Source: Winogradskyella echinorum (GTDB lineage Bacteria; Bacteroidota; Bacteroidia; Flavobacteriales; Flavobacteriaceae). From it: 64,000 nucleotides of DNA. This document shows positions 50,967-61,700 of the stretch, piece by piece. The notes under the pieces were generated by a model. That model searched no databases. It worked only from the letters and a program-made list of their open reading frames with translations, and had not been told where the DNA came from. Every line of letters begins with the position of its first letter. The first letter of the stretch is position 1. Position numbers and translations under genes: made by a program. The DNA is taken from contig NZ_JACOQD010000001.1 of NCBI RefSeq assembly GCF_014297365.1, positions 992,001-1,056,000 on the forward strand. The letters run 5' to 3'.

Positions 50967-52419
50967 ATTCCTTCGGAAAAATAACTGTAAACGTAGTTCC
51001 TTTTCCTTGTTGAGATACAAAGTTAATATTTCCATTATAAGTTTCTACAATGTTTTTTACCATAGCTAAGCCTAGTCCCATTCCACTTGTTTTGGTTGTA
51101 AATTTAGGTTCAAATACTTTAGCTTTATTTTCCTCAGGAATACCAGAGCCATTATCTTCAATAGTAATATACACCTTATTTTCTTTGCTAAATACTCTCA
51201 CTTCTATTTTTGGGTGTTCTGTTCCTTCTGGTATGGCTTGAATGCCGTTTTTCACTAAGTTGGTAACTACTCTTATGAGTTGTGTTCTATCAAATTTTGC
51301 AATAATTTCCTCTTCTTCTGGATAAAATGTAATGTAATGTTCGTTAAAAATATCTAAGGCTAACTTTACAATAAGTACAACATTTAACACCTCTTTCTTT
51401 TGAGCTGGCATTTTAGCAAAATTAGAAAATGCCGAAGCTATAGAACTCATGGTATCAATTTGTTGAATTAACGTATTGCTATATTCTTCAACTTTTTGGT
51501 GAATGTTTTCATCTTCGGGATTGAACTTACGCTGAAAACTTTGAACACTTAAACGCATTGGTGTTAGTGGGTTTTTTATCTCGTGTGCCACTTGTTTTGC
51601 CATTTCTCTCCAAGCTTGTTCACGCTCACTTGTTGCTAATTTCACAGCACTATCCTCTAATTCGTCAATCATACTATTATACGATTTAACAAGTGTTTCA
51701 ATTTCGTCGCTTGAAGATTCTATTACAATTTTTTTATTGCGTTTTTCAAGTCTAATCTCATTCATTTTATCACTAATGGTTTTTAATGATTTTGTAATGT
51801 ATTTAGAAATGAAATACGCAAATACTATTGCAGCTAAAATCATTGCTAGATAAGCAAAACTTAGCCTTCCCATAAATTCATCTAATTCCTTATTTAAAAA
51901 ATCATCATCTTCTAAATAGGGTAAATTTAAAATCGCTAGATTCTTAAATTTTCTATCAGTTATATATGTGTAAGATGATTGAAATATTTGCCCATTTTCT
52001 TCATTTTTTACAACATAACGATGGTCTAAAGTATTCGACAACTGATTTAGAATTTCTGCATCTAAGCATATTTCCGTAGTGTCTCTATAGATGGCACGTT
52101 TAGAGCTTTTTAACAATTGCCCTTCTAAATCGTAGATCATAATTTTTTGACTATGAACGGCATCAATATCAAAAATAACATCTTTAAATATCAGTGGAAT
52201 ATTCTCTGAAGTAACAGGATAGGTTGTTTCTCTAAGCGCAAATTCTATGCTGCGTCTTATTGCTCTTTCTTTTCTTTCTAGTCGCTCTTTGTGATAATCT
52301 TTAGCCTCTTCATTGTACTGATAGATTGTAACTACTGCAATTAAAACTGAAGCCAATAACACCAACAGTATCATGGCTACAAATATTCTTGCTCTTAAGG
52401 ACAGTCGTTTAATTTTCAT
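50965..52419 (-). CDS. Sensor histidine kinase (NtrY-like)
   Basis: 484 residues. Two membrane helices (residues about 12-31 and about 190-210) with a periplasmic sensor region between, a HAMP-like segment, then the H box REMAKQVAHEIKNPLTPMRLSVQSF near residue 277, N box VVTNLVKNGIQAIPEG, and G boxes DNGSGIPEENK and TTKTSGMGLGLAMVK. No response-regulator gene adjoins, so it is an orphan here. Confidence 0.95.
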   Translation of the reverse strand: MKIKRLSLRARIFVAMILLVLLASVLIAVVTIYQYNEEAKDYHKERLERKERAIRRSIEFALRETTYPVTSENIPLIFKDVIFDIDAVHSQKIMIYDLEGQLLKSSKRAIYRDTTEICLDAEILNQLSNTLDHRYVVKNEENGQIFQSSYTYITDRKFKNLAILNLPYLEDDDFLNKELDEFMGRLSFAYLAMILAAIVFAYFISKYITKSLKTISDKMNEIRLEKRNKKIVIESSSDEIETLVKSYNSMIDELEDSAVKLATSEREQAWREMAKQVAHEIKNPLTPMRLSVQSFQRKFNPEDENIHQKVEEYSNTLIQQIDTMSSIASAFSNFAKMPAQKKEVLNVVLIVKLALDIFNEHYITFYPEEEEIIAKFDRTQLIRVVTNLVKNGIQAIPEGTEHPKIEVRVFSKENKVYITIEDNGSGIPEENKAKVFEPKFTTKTSGMGLGLAMVKNIVETYNGNINFVSQQGKGTTFTVIFPKE

Positions 52420-52460
52420 CAGTGATTACAATGGACTAAATATAGCAATAATCAAGCCAA

Positions 52461-53009
52461 CTAGGCATTGGGATTTTTAGAACGAATATTTTTATAGAGT
52501 TTAAAACCTAACATAAGTAATATTCCTAAAACTACAATTCCTAGAACTCCAAAAATCCAATTGATAGAATTTTTTAAAATCACCAGAAAAACAACAGCAA
52601 ATAAAATAAATGTTGCTCCTTCGTTCCAAATACGCATAAAGTTAGAGGTTACTTTAACCTCATCTTTTTGCAATTGCTTAAAATAAATATGCGTTTTATA
52701 ATGGTAAATAAATAATAATAATACAAAAGTGAGTTTTACATGCATCCAACCTTGGTCTAACCAACTTGGCATTAACACAATCAACCAAACAGCAAATAAA
52801 GTCGCCAAAATTGCAGATGGCCAAGTAATGATAAACCATAAACGTTTCGACATTAATTTTAGTTGTTTTCCTAAAATTTCCTTTTCAGGTGAAGGCTTGT
52901 GAAAGGCTTCTATTTGGTATACAAACAAACGCGGAATGTAAAACAGACCAGCAAACCATGTAATTACAAAGATTAGGTGTAGGGATTTTATGTAATTGTA
53001 GTATTCCAT
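52461..53009 (-). CDS. hemJ: Protoporphyrinogen oxidase HemJ (CopD-like membrane protein)
   Basis: 182 residues with four hydrophobic segments. The start MEYYNYIKSLHLIFVITWFAGLFYIPRLFVYQIEAF has the conserved His in the first helix and the typical WFAGLFYIPRLFVY. HemJ converts protoporphyrinogen to protoporphyrin for haem synthesis. hemH and hemA lie farther along this window, which supports the call. Confidence 0.9.
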   Translation of the reverse strand: MEYYNYIKSLHLIFVITWFAGLFYIPRLFVYQIEAFHKPSPEKEILGKQLKLMSKRLWFIITWPSAILATLFAVWLIVLMPSWLDQGWMHVKLTFVLLLFIYHYKTHIYFKQLQKDEVKVTSNFMRIWNEGATFILFAVVFLVILKNSINWIFGVLGIVVLGILLMLGFKLYKNIRSKNPNA

Positions 53010-56000
53010 TAATCCTCAACAAATAAATAATTCAACTGTTTTGCATTAAACGCAGCATTAAATGCTTTTACCTCATCATTTAAAATGGTATTAAACGCAG
53101 TAAGTTGTTTTTCAATCTTTGTTGTTAATTCATTCTTTACTGCAATGTCTTGTTCGGTTGGTGCAAAATCACCCATACCTACTAACGAGTTTAAGTGTCC
53201 TAATTTGTTGGTTAACTTAATCGGGAAGTTTAATGGGTCTTGTCCACTTCTATTTTTGGTTTGATATAACTCTTTTTCAATATTAGACAGTTGTTCTTCT
53301 AAAGCCTTAGCTTTCTCTAATAATTCCTTTACATTATCATCACCTTTATATTGTTTTTGAAACGCTCCAAGTTGTTTATTAACTGCTCTTATTTTCTTGA
53401 TAGATTTATGAGCATCATCCATCGTTTTATTGACGTCTTTTATAAAAGCAAACTGCTTTTTCATATCATCTAAAGTACTTTCTGCTCTCGGGTCCGCAAC
53501 AATCGTAAATGATTGCGATTGCTCTTGTCCATTTACGTTTAGGCTTACCTTATAATCTCCAGGAATTGCTCTAGGACCTTGTAAGCTTGCCCACCATAAA
53601 ATCATACCTGGTAAACGCTCAGCTCCATCGTAAGTCATATTCCACACAAATTGATTTGCACCTTTCTTAGCAGTCAATTTATTCTTCTTATCTTTTGTAG
53701 AATAGGTTTTAATTGTGTCTCCTTTAGTATCAAAATAGGTTAAAGATATTTTATCATCCTCCTTAAAATCCTTCAAATTAAAATAAGTTATAACACCACT
53801 TGGATGATTAGTACCAGTTGTTTTGCTTCCTGCCCGACCACCTCCTCGCATTCTATAAGTATCTTTGGGTTTAAACAATAAATTCTTGTTTAAATCTGCA
53901 TCGAACAACTGGTGGATTACCGTTAAATCGTCAATTATCCAAAGACTTCTACCCTGTGTTGCCACAATCAAATTATTGTCTTTAATCGTTAAATCTGTGA
54001 TTGGCACTATAGGCAAGTTTAACTGAAATGGTTTCCAATCTTTACCATCATTAAACGAAATATACATACCTGTTTCTGTACCAGCATACAGTAAGCCTTT
54101 TCGTTTTGGGTCTTCTCTAAGTACTCTAGTAAAATGCTCTGGATTGATCCCATTTGTGATTTTTGTCCAGCTCTTTCCGTAATTAGTTGTTTTATACAAG
54201 TATGGAGCAAAGTCACCTGATTTGTATTTAGTACCAGTTACATAACAAGTACCTTCATCAAAAGCACTTGGCTCAATACTATTAATCATCATCCATTCTG
54301 GCATTCCTTTAGGTGTAACATCTGTCCAGGTTTTGCCTCCATCTTGTGTGACATTGATTAAGCCATCATCACTACCAACCCAAAGTAAACCTTCCTTTAA
54401 TGGAGATTCATTTGCTGCAAAAATGGTGCAATAATATTCTACCGATGTATTGTCTTGGGTGATTGGTCCTCCCGAGGATTTTAGCTTTTCAGGATCATTG
54501 CGCGTTAAATCTGGGCTGATAATATCCCAAGATTGTCCTTCATTTTCCGTTACATGTACATGCTGAGAAAAGGTATATAAACGATTTGGGTTGTGTCTTG
54601 AAAATATAATAGGAAAATTCCACTGAAAACGATATTTCATTCCTTCGGCTCCATGACCCATTGGATTATCTGGCCAAACGTTGATAGCTCTTACAGTTCC
54701 TGTTTTATGATTTACTCTGGTTAAAAAACCATCATAACTTCCACCATATACAATATCATTATCTTCTGGATCTACTGCTATATGAGCAGATTCACCACCT
54801 GCAGTGCTTTCCCAATCATCTTCAGAAATGCTTCTGCCATCAGTTCTGTGTGGAATTCTAACTGTAGAATTATCTTGTTGGGCTGCATAAATACGATATG
54901 GAAACGCATTATCTGTAGTAACTCTATAAAATTGAGAGGTTGGTTGGTTGTGATAAGTACTCCAAGTTTCACCTCCATCATAAGTTACTTGTGCACCACC
55001 ATCATCACCAATAATCATGCGTTTTGGATCTTCAGGAGCAATCCATAAATCGTGGTGATCTCCGTGAGGAGCATTGTAGGTACTAAATGTTTTTCCACCA
55101 TCAGAACTTTTATGATAACGCACGTTTAAAACATATACTGTATTTACATCCTCTGTGTCAGCATAAACACGTGTGTAATACCAAGCACGTTGACGTAATT
55201 TACGTTCGCTATTAACTTGTATCCAAGTTTCACCTCCATCATCGCTTCGGTATAAGCCACCTTTATCTTTATTCTCAATTATAGACCAAATACGTTGACT
55301 ATTTAAAGGTGACACAGTAACTCCAATGATTCCTAAAGTACCATCTGGAAAGCCTTTGTTCGTAGAAATCTCTGTCCAAGTTTCGCCACTATCTGTACTT
55401 TTCCATAGCGCAGAACCTTCACCACCAGAATTTAAACTGTATGGAGTTCTGTTAATTCTCCATGTTGAAGCATATAAAACTCTTGGATTTGTAGGATCCA
55501 TTATTAAATCTACAACACCTGCATGCGCATTTGAAAATAAGGTTTTCTTCCATGTTTTTCCTCCATCAATACTTTTATAAACTCCACGCTCTTGTGTTGG
55601 TTTATACAGATTTCCCATAACACCAGCATAAACTATGTTATGATTCGTTGGATCTACTGCAATACGTGGCACATGTCTAGAGTTTTTTAATCCTGAAGAT
55701 TTCCAAGTTTTACCTGCATCTACACTTTTCCAGATACCATAACCAGACGACACATTTCCTCTTACGGTTTTTTCGCCACCACCAACATATATAACATTAG
55801 GATCACTTTTAGAAACTGTAATTGCGCCTATACTTCCACCGAAAAAGCCATCAGAAATATTTTCCCATTGACGTCCTCCATTGGTTGTTTTCCAAATACC
55901 ACCACCTGTTGATCCAAAATAATAGAGATTGGGTTGATTTGGCACTCCTGTAACAGCTGCACTTCGTCCTCCTCTAAAGGGCCCAATGAGACGATACTCT

Positions 56001-56095
56001 AAAGCATCATAATCTGATTCTTGAAAATTTTGAGATTGAAGATTTAAACTTAAAAATGATAGCAGAATTACTGCAATAATGGTTGGAAATCGCAT
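53009..56095 (-). CDS. Secreted sortilin-type/BNR beta-propeller protein
   Basis: 1028 residues with signal peptide (IIAVILLSFLSLNLQSQ). Many SxDGGxTW-type units: STGGGIWKTTNGGRQWENI, GIWKSVDAGKTWKS, ALWKSTDSGETWTEI, DDGLINVTQDGGKTWTDV, which build a large beta-propeller like VPS10/sortilin or exo-sialidase-like proteins. The last about 200 residues are helical (KTMDDAHKSIKKIRAVNKQ). Often annotated as glycosyl hydrolase; no catalytic evidence. Its start and hemJ's stop are adjacent by context only. Confidence 0.9.
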   Translation of the reverse strand: MRFPTIIAVILLSFLSLNLQSQNFQESDYDALEYRLIGPFRGGRSAAVTGVPNQPNLYYFGSTGGGIWKTTNGGRQWENISDGFFGGSIGAITVSKSDPNVIYVGGGEKTVRGNVSSGYGIWKSVDAGKTWKSSGLKNSRHVPRIAVDPTNHNIVYAGVMGNLYKPTQERGVYKSIDGGKTWKKTLFSNAHAGVVDLIMDPTNPRVLYASTWRINRTPYSLNSGGEGSALWKSTDSGETWTEISTNKGFPDGTLGIIGVTVSPLNSQRIWSIIENKDKGGLYRSDDGGETWIQVNSERKLRQRAWYYTRVYADTEDVNTVYVLNVRYHKSSDGGKTFSTYNAPHGDHHDLWIAPEDPKRMIIGDDGGAQVTYDGGETWSTYHNQPTSQFYRVTTDNAFPYRIYAAQQDNSTVRIPHRTDGRSISEDDWESTAGGESAHIAVDPEDNDIVYGGSYDGFLTRVNHKTGTVRAINVWPDNPMGHGAEGMKYRFQWNFPIIFSRHNPNRLYTFSQHVHVTENEGQSWDIISPDLTRNDPEKLKSSGGPITQDNTSVEYYCTIFAANESPLKEGLLWVGSDDGLINVTQDGGKTWTDVTPKGMPEWMMINSIEPSAFDEGTCYVTGTKYKSGDFAPYLYKTTNYGKSWTKITNGINPEHFTRVLREDPKRKGLLYAGTETGMYISFNDGKDWKPFQLNLPIVPITDLTIKDNNLIVATQGRSLWIIDDLTVIHQLFDADLNKNLLFKPKDTYRMRGGGRAGSKTTGTNHPSGVITYFNLKDFKEDDKISLTYFDTKGDTIKTYSTKDKKNKLTAKKGANQFVWNMTYDGAERLPGMILWWASLQGPRAIPGDYKVSLNVNGQEQSQSFTIVADPRAESTLDDMKKQFAFIKDVNKTMDDAHKSIKKIRAVNKQLGAFQKQYKGDDNVKELLEKAKALEEQLSNIEKELYQTKNRSGQDPLNFPIKLTNKLGHLNSLVGMGDFAPTEQDIAVKNELTTKIEKQLTAFNTILNDEVKAFNAAFNAKQLNYLFVED

Positions 56096-56142
56096 ATTAG
56101 TAATATGATTGGTTATAGAATCCTAAAATTACGGATTAAAAA

Positions 56143-57498
56143 TTATTCTATCTCCTTTGATAATAAATTTAACTTTATCTCTCGTCTTAGGAAATATGCT
56201 GTAACAATAGTCGATAACACATCTGAAACTGGAAATGCAATCCAAATCCCTAATTCACCATAAAAAATAGGGAGAATGTACATTAATGGTATAAAAAATA
56301 TGGCCTGTCTAGTAAGTGTTAATAAAAGGGCTGGTAGCGCTTTACCTACCGCTTGAAAGTATGCTGCACCTATAAGTTGCAAAGCTAAAATTGGTACAGC
56401 AGCAAACGCCCAACGCATATTATTTGGTGTTTCATTTATAACATCAGCATCAGTGGTAAACCATTTGGTAATCACCTCTGGAAAAAACATTAAACCTATA
56501 AAAACAATTGAACCTAAAAGTGTTGCATATTTTATGGCTGTAGCAATCACCTCTTTTACACGATCGTATTTTTTTGCTCCATAATTATAACCTGCAATTG
56601 GTATAAACCCTTGCGTAATACCAAAAACTGGAAATAAGACAAACATCATCATTCTACCAACAATTGCATAAGCAGTTACCGATGTTTCGCCTCCGAAATT
56701 GAAAAGCGCATTATTAACTAATAAAAAAGTAACACTTACAACAGCCTGTCTCGCTAAGGTCACAAAACCTAAAGAACCTATTTCAGATACAATTGTTTTA
56801 TCTAATCTAAATTGAGAGAAGTTGATTTTTAATTCGGAATTATTCGACATAAAGAACCAAAAAATAAATATAAAAGACACTATATAAGAACCTGTTGTTG
56901 CCCAAGCAGCACCTTCCATTCCGTAATCTAAAACATTGATAAAAATATAGTCGAAAAGTAAATTGCCAATAGATGGTATTAACATTGCATACATAGCAAA
57001 TTTTGGCTTACCTTCTGCTCTAATGACATTATTACCCATCATTACAAAGCCCAAAACTGGAACTCCATAAAGAATAATTTCATAATACACTTTTGCAGGT
57101 TCAAAAATATTACCTTTTCCACCAAAAGCAGGTATTAAGGTGTCTACAAACAACAAACCAAATACGGCAAAAGTAACCGTAAATAATAGGGTTAATGTAA
57201 TCTGATTTCCAAAAGTTTTAAGGGCTTTAGCTTTATTATCTGCACCAAGTGCTCTAGAGATAATTGAAGATCCACCAACACCAATTGCCATACCTAAAGC
57301 AGCAATAAAAAACGAAACAGGTAATACCACATTAATAGCGGCAATAGCTGTAGAACCAATCCAGTTGCCTACAAAAATAGTATCTACAAGTATGTTTAGA
57401 GACATCACCAAAATACCAATAGACGCAGGTACTGCTTGTCTTATAAGTAATTTTCCTATTGGCTGATTCCCTAAATCTTGTGACGATACATTTGCCAT
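56143..57498 (-). CDS. MATE-family efflux transporter
   Basis: 451 residues with twelve hydrophobic segments. The N-terminal half contains PASIGILVMSLNILVDTIFVGNWIGSTAIAAINVVLPVSFF and the two-fold repeat VTAYAIVGRMMMFVLFPVFGITQGFIPIAGYNYGAKKYDRV, the MATE signature. Cation-coupled drug or metabolite export. The start codon shares one base with the hemH stop (TAATG). Confidence 0.94.
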   Translation of the reverse strand: MANVSSQDLGNQPIGKLLIRQAVPASIGILVMSLNILVDTIFVGNWIGSTAIAAINVVLPVSFFIAALGMAIGVGGSSIISRALGADNKAKALKTFGNQITLTLLFTVTFAVFGLLFVDTLIPAFGGKGNIFEPAKVYYEIILYGVPVLGFVMMGNNVIRAEGKPKFAMYAMLIPSIGNLLFDYIFINVLDYGMEGAAWATTGSYIVSFIFIFWFFMSNNSELKINFSQFRLDKTIVSEIGSLGFVTLARQAVVSVTFLLVNNALFNFGGETSVTAYAIVGRMMMFVLFPVFGITQGFIPIAGYNYGAKKYDRVKEVIATAIKYATLLGSIVFIGLMFFPEVITKWFTTDADVINETPNNMRWAFAAVPILALQLIGAAYFQAVGKALPALLLTLTRQAIFFIPLMYILPIFYGELGIWIAFPVSDVLSTIVTAYFLRREIKLNLLSKEIE

Positions 57499-58535
57499 TA
57501 AATAGTTGAAATTTCAGGCGTTGCCCACTCCTCAATAATATTGGTTAATACCTGAGCAAAATCATCACGCTCATTTAAACAAGGAATTACTGTGAATTCC
57601 TTTCCTCCTACTTCATGGAAAATTTCTTCGCCTTCCATAGCAATTTCTTCTAATGTTTCTAAACAATCACTTACAAAAGCTGGAGTGACAATTGCCATCT
57701 TTTTAGTACCAGCTTTACCCATTCTTTCAATGGTGCGATCTGTATAAGGTTTTAACCAAGGATCAAAACCAAGTCTAGATTGAAAGGTGGTTGAATATGT
57801 ACCATTTTTTAAGCCAAGTTTTTTAGCGACGTTAACTGTGGTAATTTCGCATTGGTGACGATAACAGAACTCGTGCTGTTTACTACTCATTTTAAAACAG
57901 CATTTACCGTTCATCTTACAATTTCCATTTGTAATATCACTTTTGCGAATATGACGCTCTGGAACACCATGATAACTGAATAAAATATGTTCGTAATCTA
58001 ATCCGGTTAAAACTTCACCAATACTTTTTGAAAGCACATTAACGTAATCTTCGCGATTATAAAATGCCGGTGTTCGTGTAATTTTTACTTCAGGAAAATA
58101 TTCTGCAACTAGTTCATCTATCTTAACATCGATAGTTTCAGTCGTTGCCATAGCAAATTGTGGATATAATGGAATGGTTTTTATTTCTGTACAACCTTTA
58201 TCGACTAACTCTTGCAGTCCATTTTTGAGTGTCATACTTCCATAACGCATAGCCAAAGCAACAGGATAATCTACTTTTTTTTGAACTTTCTCTTGTAGCC
58301 TTTCCGATAAAACAATTAATGGAGAACCCTCTTCCCACCAAATCTTTTTGTAAGCTTCTGCCGATGCTTTTGGTCTTGTATTTAAAATTATACCCTTAAC
58401 TAAAAGGGTTCTTGCCCAAAGAGGTACATCGATAACACGCTCGTCCATTAAAAATTCACCCAAATATTTTTTTACATCCTTTGGGTTTGGGCTATCTGGC
58501 GAACCTAGATTAACTAGTAAAATTCCTTTTTTCAT
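57498..58535 (-). CDS. hemH: Ferrochelatase
   Basis: 345 residues from ATG 58535 (MKKGILLVNLGSPDSP); an ATG two codons upstream is possible. Active-site His in SYHGVPERH, and conserved Glu in SDCLETLEEI. A Cys-rich stretch CKMNGKCCFK...FCYRHQC is typical of this bacterial type, in some relatives linked to an iron-sulfur cluster. Inserts Fe2+ into protoporphyrin. The MATE gene follows with overlapping stop and start. Confidence 0.96.
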   Translation of the reverse strand: MKKGILLVNLGSPDSPNPKDVKKYLGEFLMDERVIDVPLWARTLLVKGIILNTRPKASAEAYKKIWWEEGSPLIVLSERLQEKVQKKVDYPVALAMRYGSMTLKNGLQELVDKGCTEIKTIPLYPQFAMATTETIDVKIDELVAEYFPEVKITRTPAFYNREDYVNVLSKSIGEVLTGLDYEHILFSYHGVPERHIRKSDITNGNCKMNGKCCFKMSSKQHEFCYRHQCEITTVNVAKKLGLKNGTYSTTFQSRLGFDPWLKPYTDRTIERMGKAGTKKMAIVTPAFVSDCLETLEEIAMEGEEIFHEVGGKEFTVIPCLNERDDFAQVLTNIIEEWATPEISTI

Positions 58536-58589
58536 ATACATTTTACATTAAATGGAAATCTATTTATTAGTCTTCAAATAATAATAAAA

Positions 58590-58597
58590 CAAAAATA
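58590..58597 (-). promoter_or_regulatory. Promoter -7 element for hemH
   Basis: Minus-strand TATTTTTG, fits TAnnTTTG, about 55 bases before the ATG. Confidence 0.55.
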
Positions 58598-58792
58598 CAA
58601 CACTAATTACAATACTAATTATTTGTATCTATTAGTTTTATTTATAACTGTATCACTAAATATTTTCTAATTTTATTTGTTCTTACAGCAAGATAAATCA
58701 TCTAAGCTATTTGTTTTTTAACGAGTATTAGTGATTGCATATGGCTGTTTCAAAGAATTAAATATCTTTACAAGCCTTGATTAAATTTTATT

Positions 58793-61700
58793 ATGAAAAA
58801 ATTTCTTACCGCCCTAATAATTACTTTTTCAATTACGTGTTTTGCACAACAAAAATATCAAAGTTTACTTTGGGAAATTTCAGGAAATGGTCTTGAGAAG
58901 CCTTCTTACCTATATGGCACCATGCATGTAAGTAAAAAAGTGGCTTTTCGATTAGACGATGTATTCTACAAAGCACTTAATGAAAGTGACTGCGTTGCAT
59001 TAGAATCTGACCCAACCACTTGGCCAGGTTTTAATTACGAAATGATGGTTGGAGAAATGGGCTATTACAATAACTACAGAAATGAGTTTTACACCAACCT
59101 ATTTAAACTTTCACATCCTGAAGAAATGGCCGTTAGAGGCTCTTTAAGAATGGATAATAATGCTGTAAATGCTTATTTATACAGAAAAAATAACGCTTCA
59201 GATAATTTTGAAGAAGAAACCTACTTGGATATGTTTATTTTCCAAGCAGGAAAGAAAAATAATAAAGACATTTATGGTTTAGAAGATTTGGCAGAATCTC
59301 GATATTTAACAACCAAAGCAGCTTATAATGCAGATAAAAAGGACTTAGACCCTTGGCTACAGAAATTATTTGCTAAAGAGAATCCTTACCTCATCCAAGA
59401 AAACTTATATCGCGATAGAAATTTAGACTTACTAGATTCAATTGGAGCTGGTGTAAACACCAAATTCTACAGAGAAAACATGCTTTTTATTAGAAATGAA
59501 AACATGGTTATTTCTTTAGAGGAATTAATGCCAACCAAGTCTGTATTTGCTGGTGTTGGTGCTGCTCATTTACCTGGAGAAAAAGGGATGATAAATATGC
59601 TACGCCAAAGAGGTTACACAGTTAAAGCCTTAACCTCAGAGCAAACAGATTATAGTAAAACGGAAAAGGTAAAACTCGATAGTCTTTTTGTAGCTCCAGT
59701 ACTTAAAATGCACAGTACACCAGATGGCTTTTTAAGCTTAAATACTTATGATGAGCTCCGAGAGCTTTCTTACGGTGGGCAAAAATATTATCTAGACCCA
59801 GATATGACTAATGGTGCATATTTAACTGTAAATAGAATCAGTCGTTTTTTGTATTTACCTAACGAAAAAGAAAACATCACTTTAAAAGATATTGATGATT
59901 TATTATATGAAGATATTCCTGGAGATATTATAAAAAAGGAAGAATTAACCACTCCATATCCAGGTCTTAGTATTGTAAATAAAACAAAGAAAGGGGAATT
60001 TCAGAAATATCATATTTATCAAACTCCTTTAGAGATTATTATTATAAAATTTGCAGGTCGTAGCGATTTTATTTTAAAGCATGAAAGCAAAATTTTTAAT
60101 TCAATTGTATTAAAAAGTCCTACTGAAACAAACACATTATTTGTATCTCCAAATAAAAAGTTTCAAGTTAATTTTCCAGAATATTTTATAACCAGCAACA
60201 TGCAGAATAGTGGAAAAAAACTATTAGAAGGTTATAAAAATGATGCTTATTATTTTATTGAAGAAGCTGCGCTTCATGACATGTCATATATTGAAGAAGA
60301 TAGTTTTGAGGCTAAATATTTTCATCATGCATTATATAAAAACTACAAACTTAAAGAAGCTAAAGGTGGCTTTAAGTCTGGTGACTATAAATCCTATGAG
60401 TCTTATGCTGTTTTAGATTCTACAACAAATAAAAATTTACATCTTAAAACCATTGTTAAAGATGGAAGCTACTATTTATTAGGATATGTTGGCAAAAATG
60501 AAGCTGATAAAACTGACTTTTTCAAATCTTTTAAATTCAATAAGACTGATTATAAAAACTTTGAAAAGGTAATAGATACATCTTTACATTTTACTGTAAA
60601 AACAAATGCTAAAGCACCATTACCAAATCCTTATAGCTATGGTTATAATAATAAAGATGCAAAGGATTACGAGGAAAAAACAAAACAAACTGTTTATTCT
60701 ACAAATGCTAACGAACAAATATCTGTTTCTAGAACTAAGTTTCACGACCTGCAAATGTTTCATAATGTAGATAGTTTATGGAAAAACACTGAGCAGAAAA
60801 TAAATTTTAGCACACGCTATTACAAGCCAGATAAAATCTTTAAAATTTCTAACCGTAAAACATCTAAGGTAGACGGTATCTACGCTTATAGTTTCAGCTA
60901 TACAGATTCTGCAAGTGCTAAACAGGTTTTAGTAAAAAATATTTTAAAAGAAGGAGTTCTGTTTGAGTTAAAGACCTTAGTAGATTCTATTAGCGGTCCT
61001 TCTACTTTTGTAAAAGAATTTTACGACTCATTTACACCTAAAGACACGCTTTTAGGTCAAAATGTTTTTAAAGATAAAACGAAGCAATTTTTTGAAGCTT
61101 TAAAGGCAAAAGATAGTATCGTTTTAGAATCATTTAATCTTATTAAGTTTAAGAAGCACAACAGTAAAGACATAGTTGCTATTCTTAAAGATTTTGAATT
61201 TGATAAAGAACGTTTAGAGATTAAATCGCATCTTGTTGAGCAATTAATTGAAATTGACTTAAAAAATAATTTACCGTTTATAAAACAGTTGTATTACGAT
61301 AGTTATTCCGATCCACAAACCCAAACGTCAATTCTCGAAGGTCTGTTAGATTCTAACAAAAAAGACTCTTACAATTTGGCGTTAGACCTAATGGAACGCG
61401 ATTTACCATTAAATGGAGTTGGCAGTATTTTCTATACTTATTTTGGTAAGGATTCGTTAGAGCTAAAAGCGTCCTTATTCCCTAAAATATTACAATACAG
61501 TTCTATAAACGAATACAAGCAACCTCTCTATAATTTATTAGTAAGAGTAAAGGATAGTGGTCATATAAAACCAAAAAGTTATTCTAAATACAAAAATCAG
61601 TTAATTAACGATGGAAAGATAGAAGTAAAACGAAGTTTAGGTAATCAATCTAATAACTATGGTTACAATGCTTACTCTAATGACCTATCAACTTATGTTA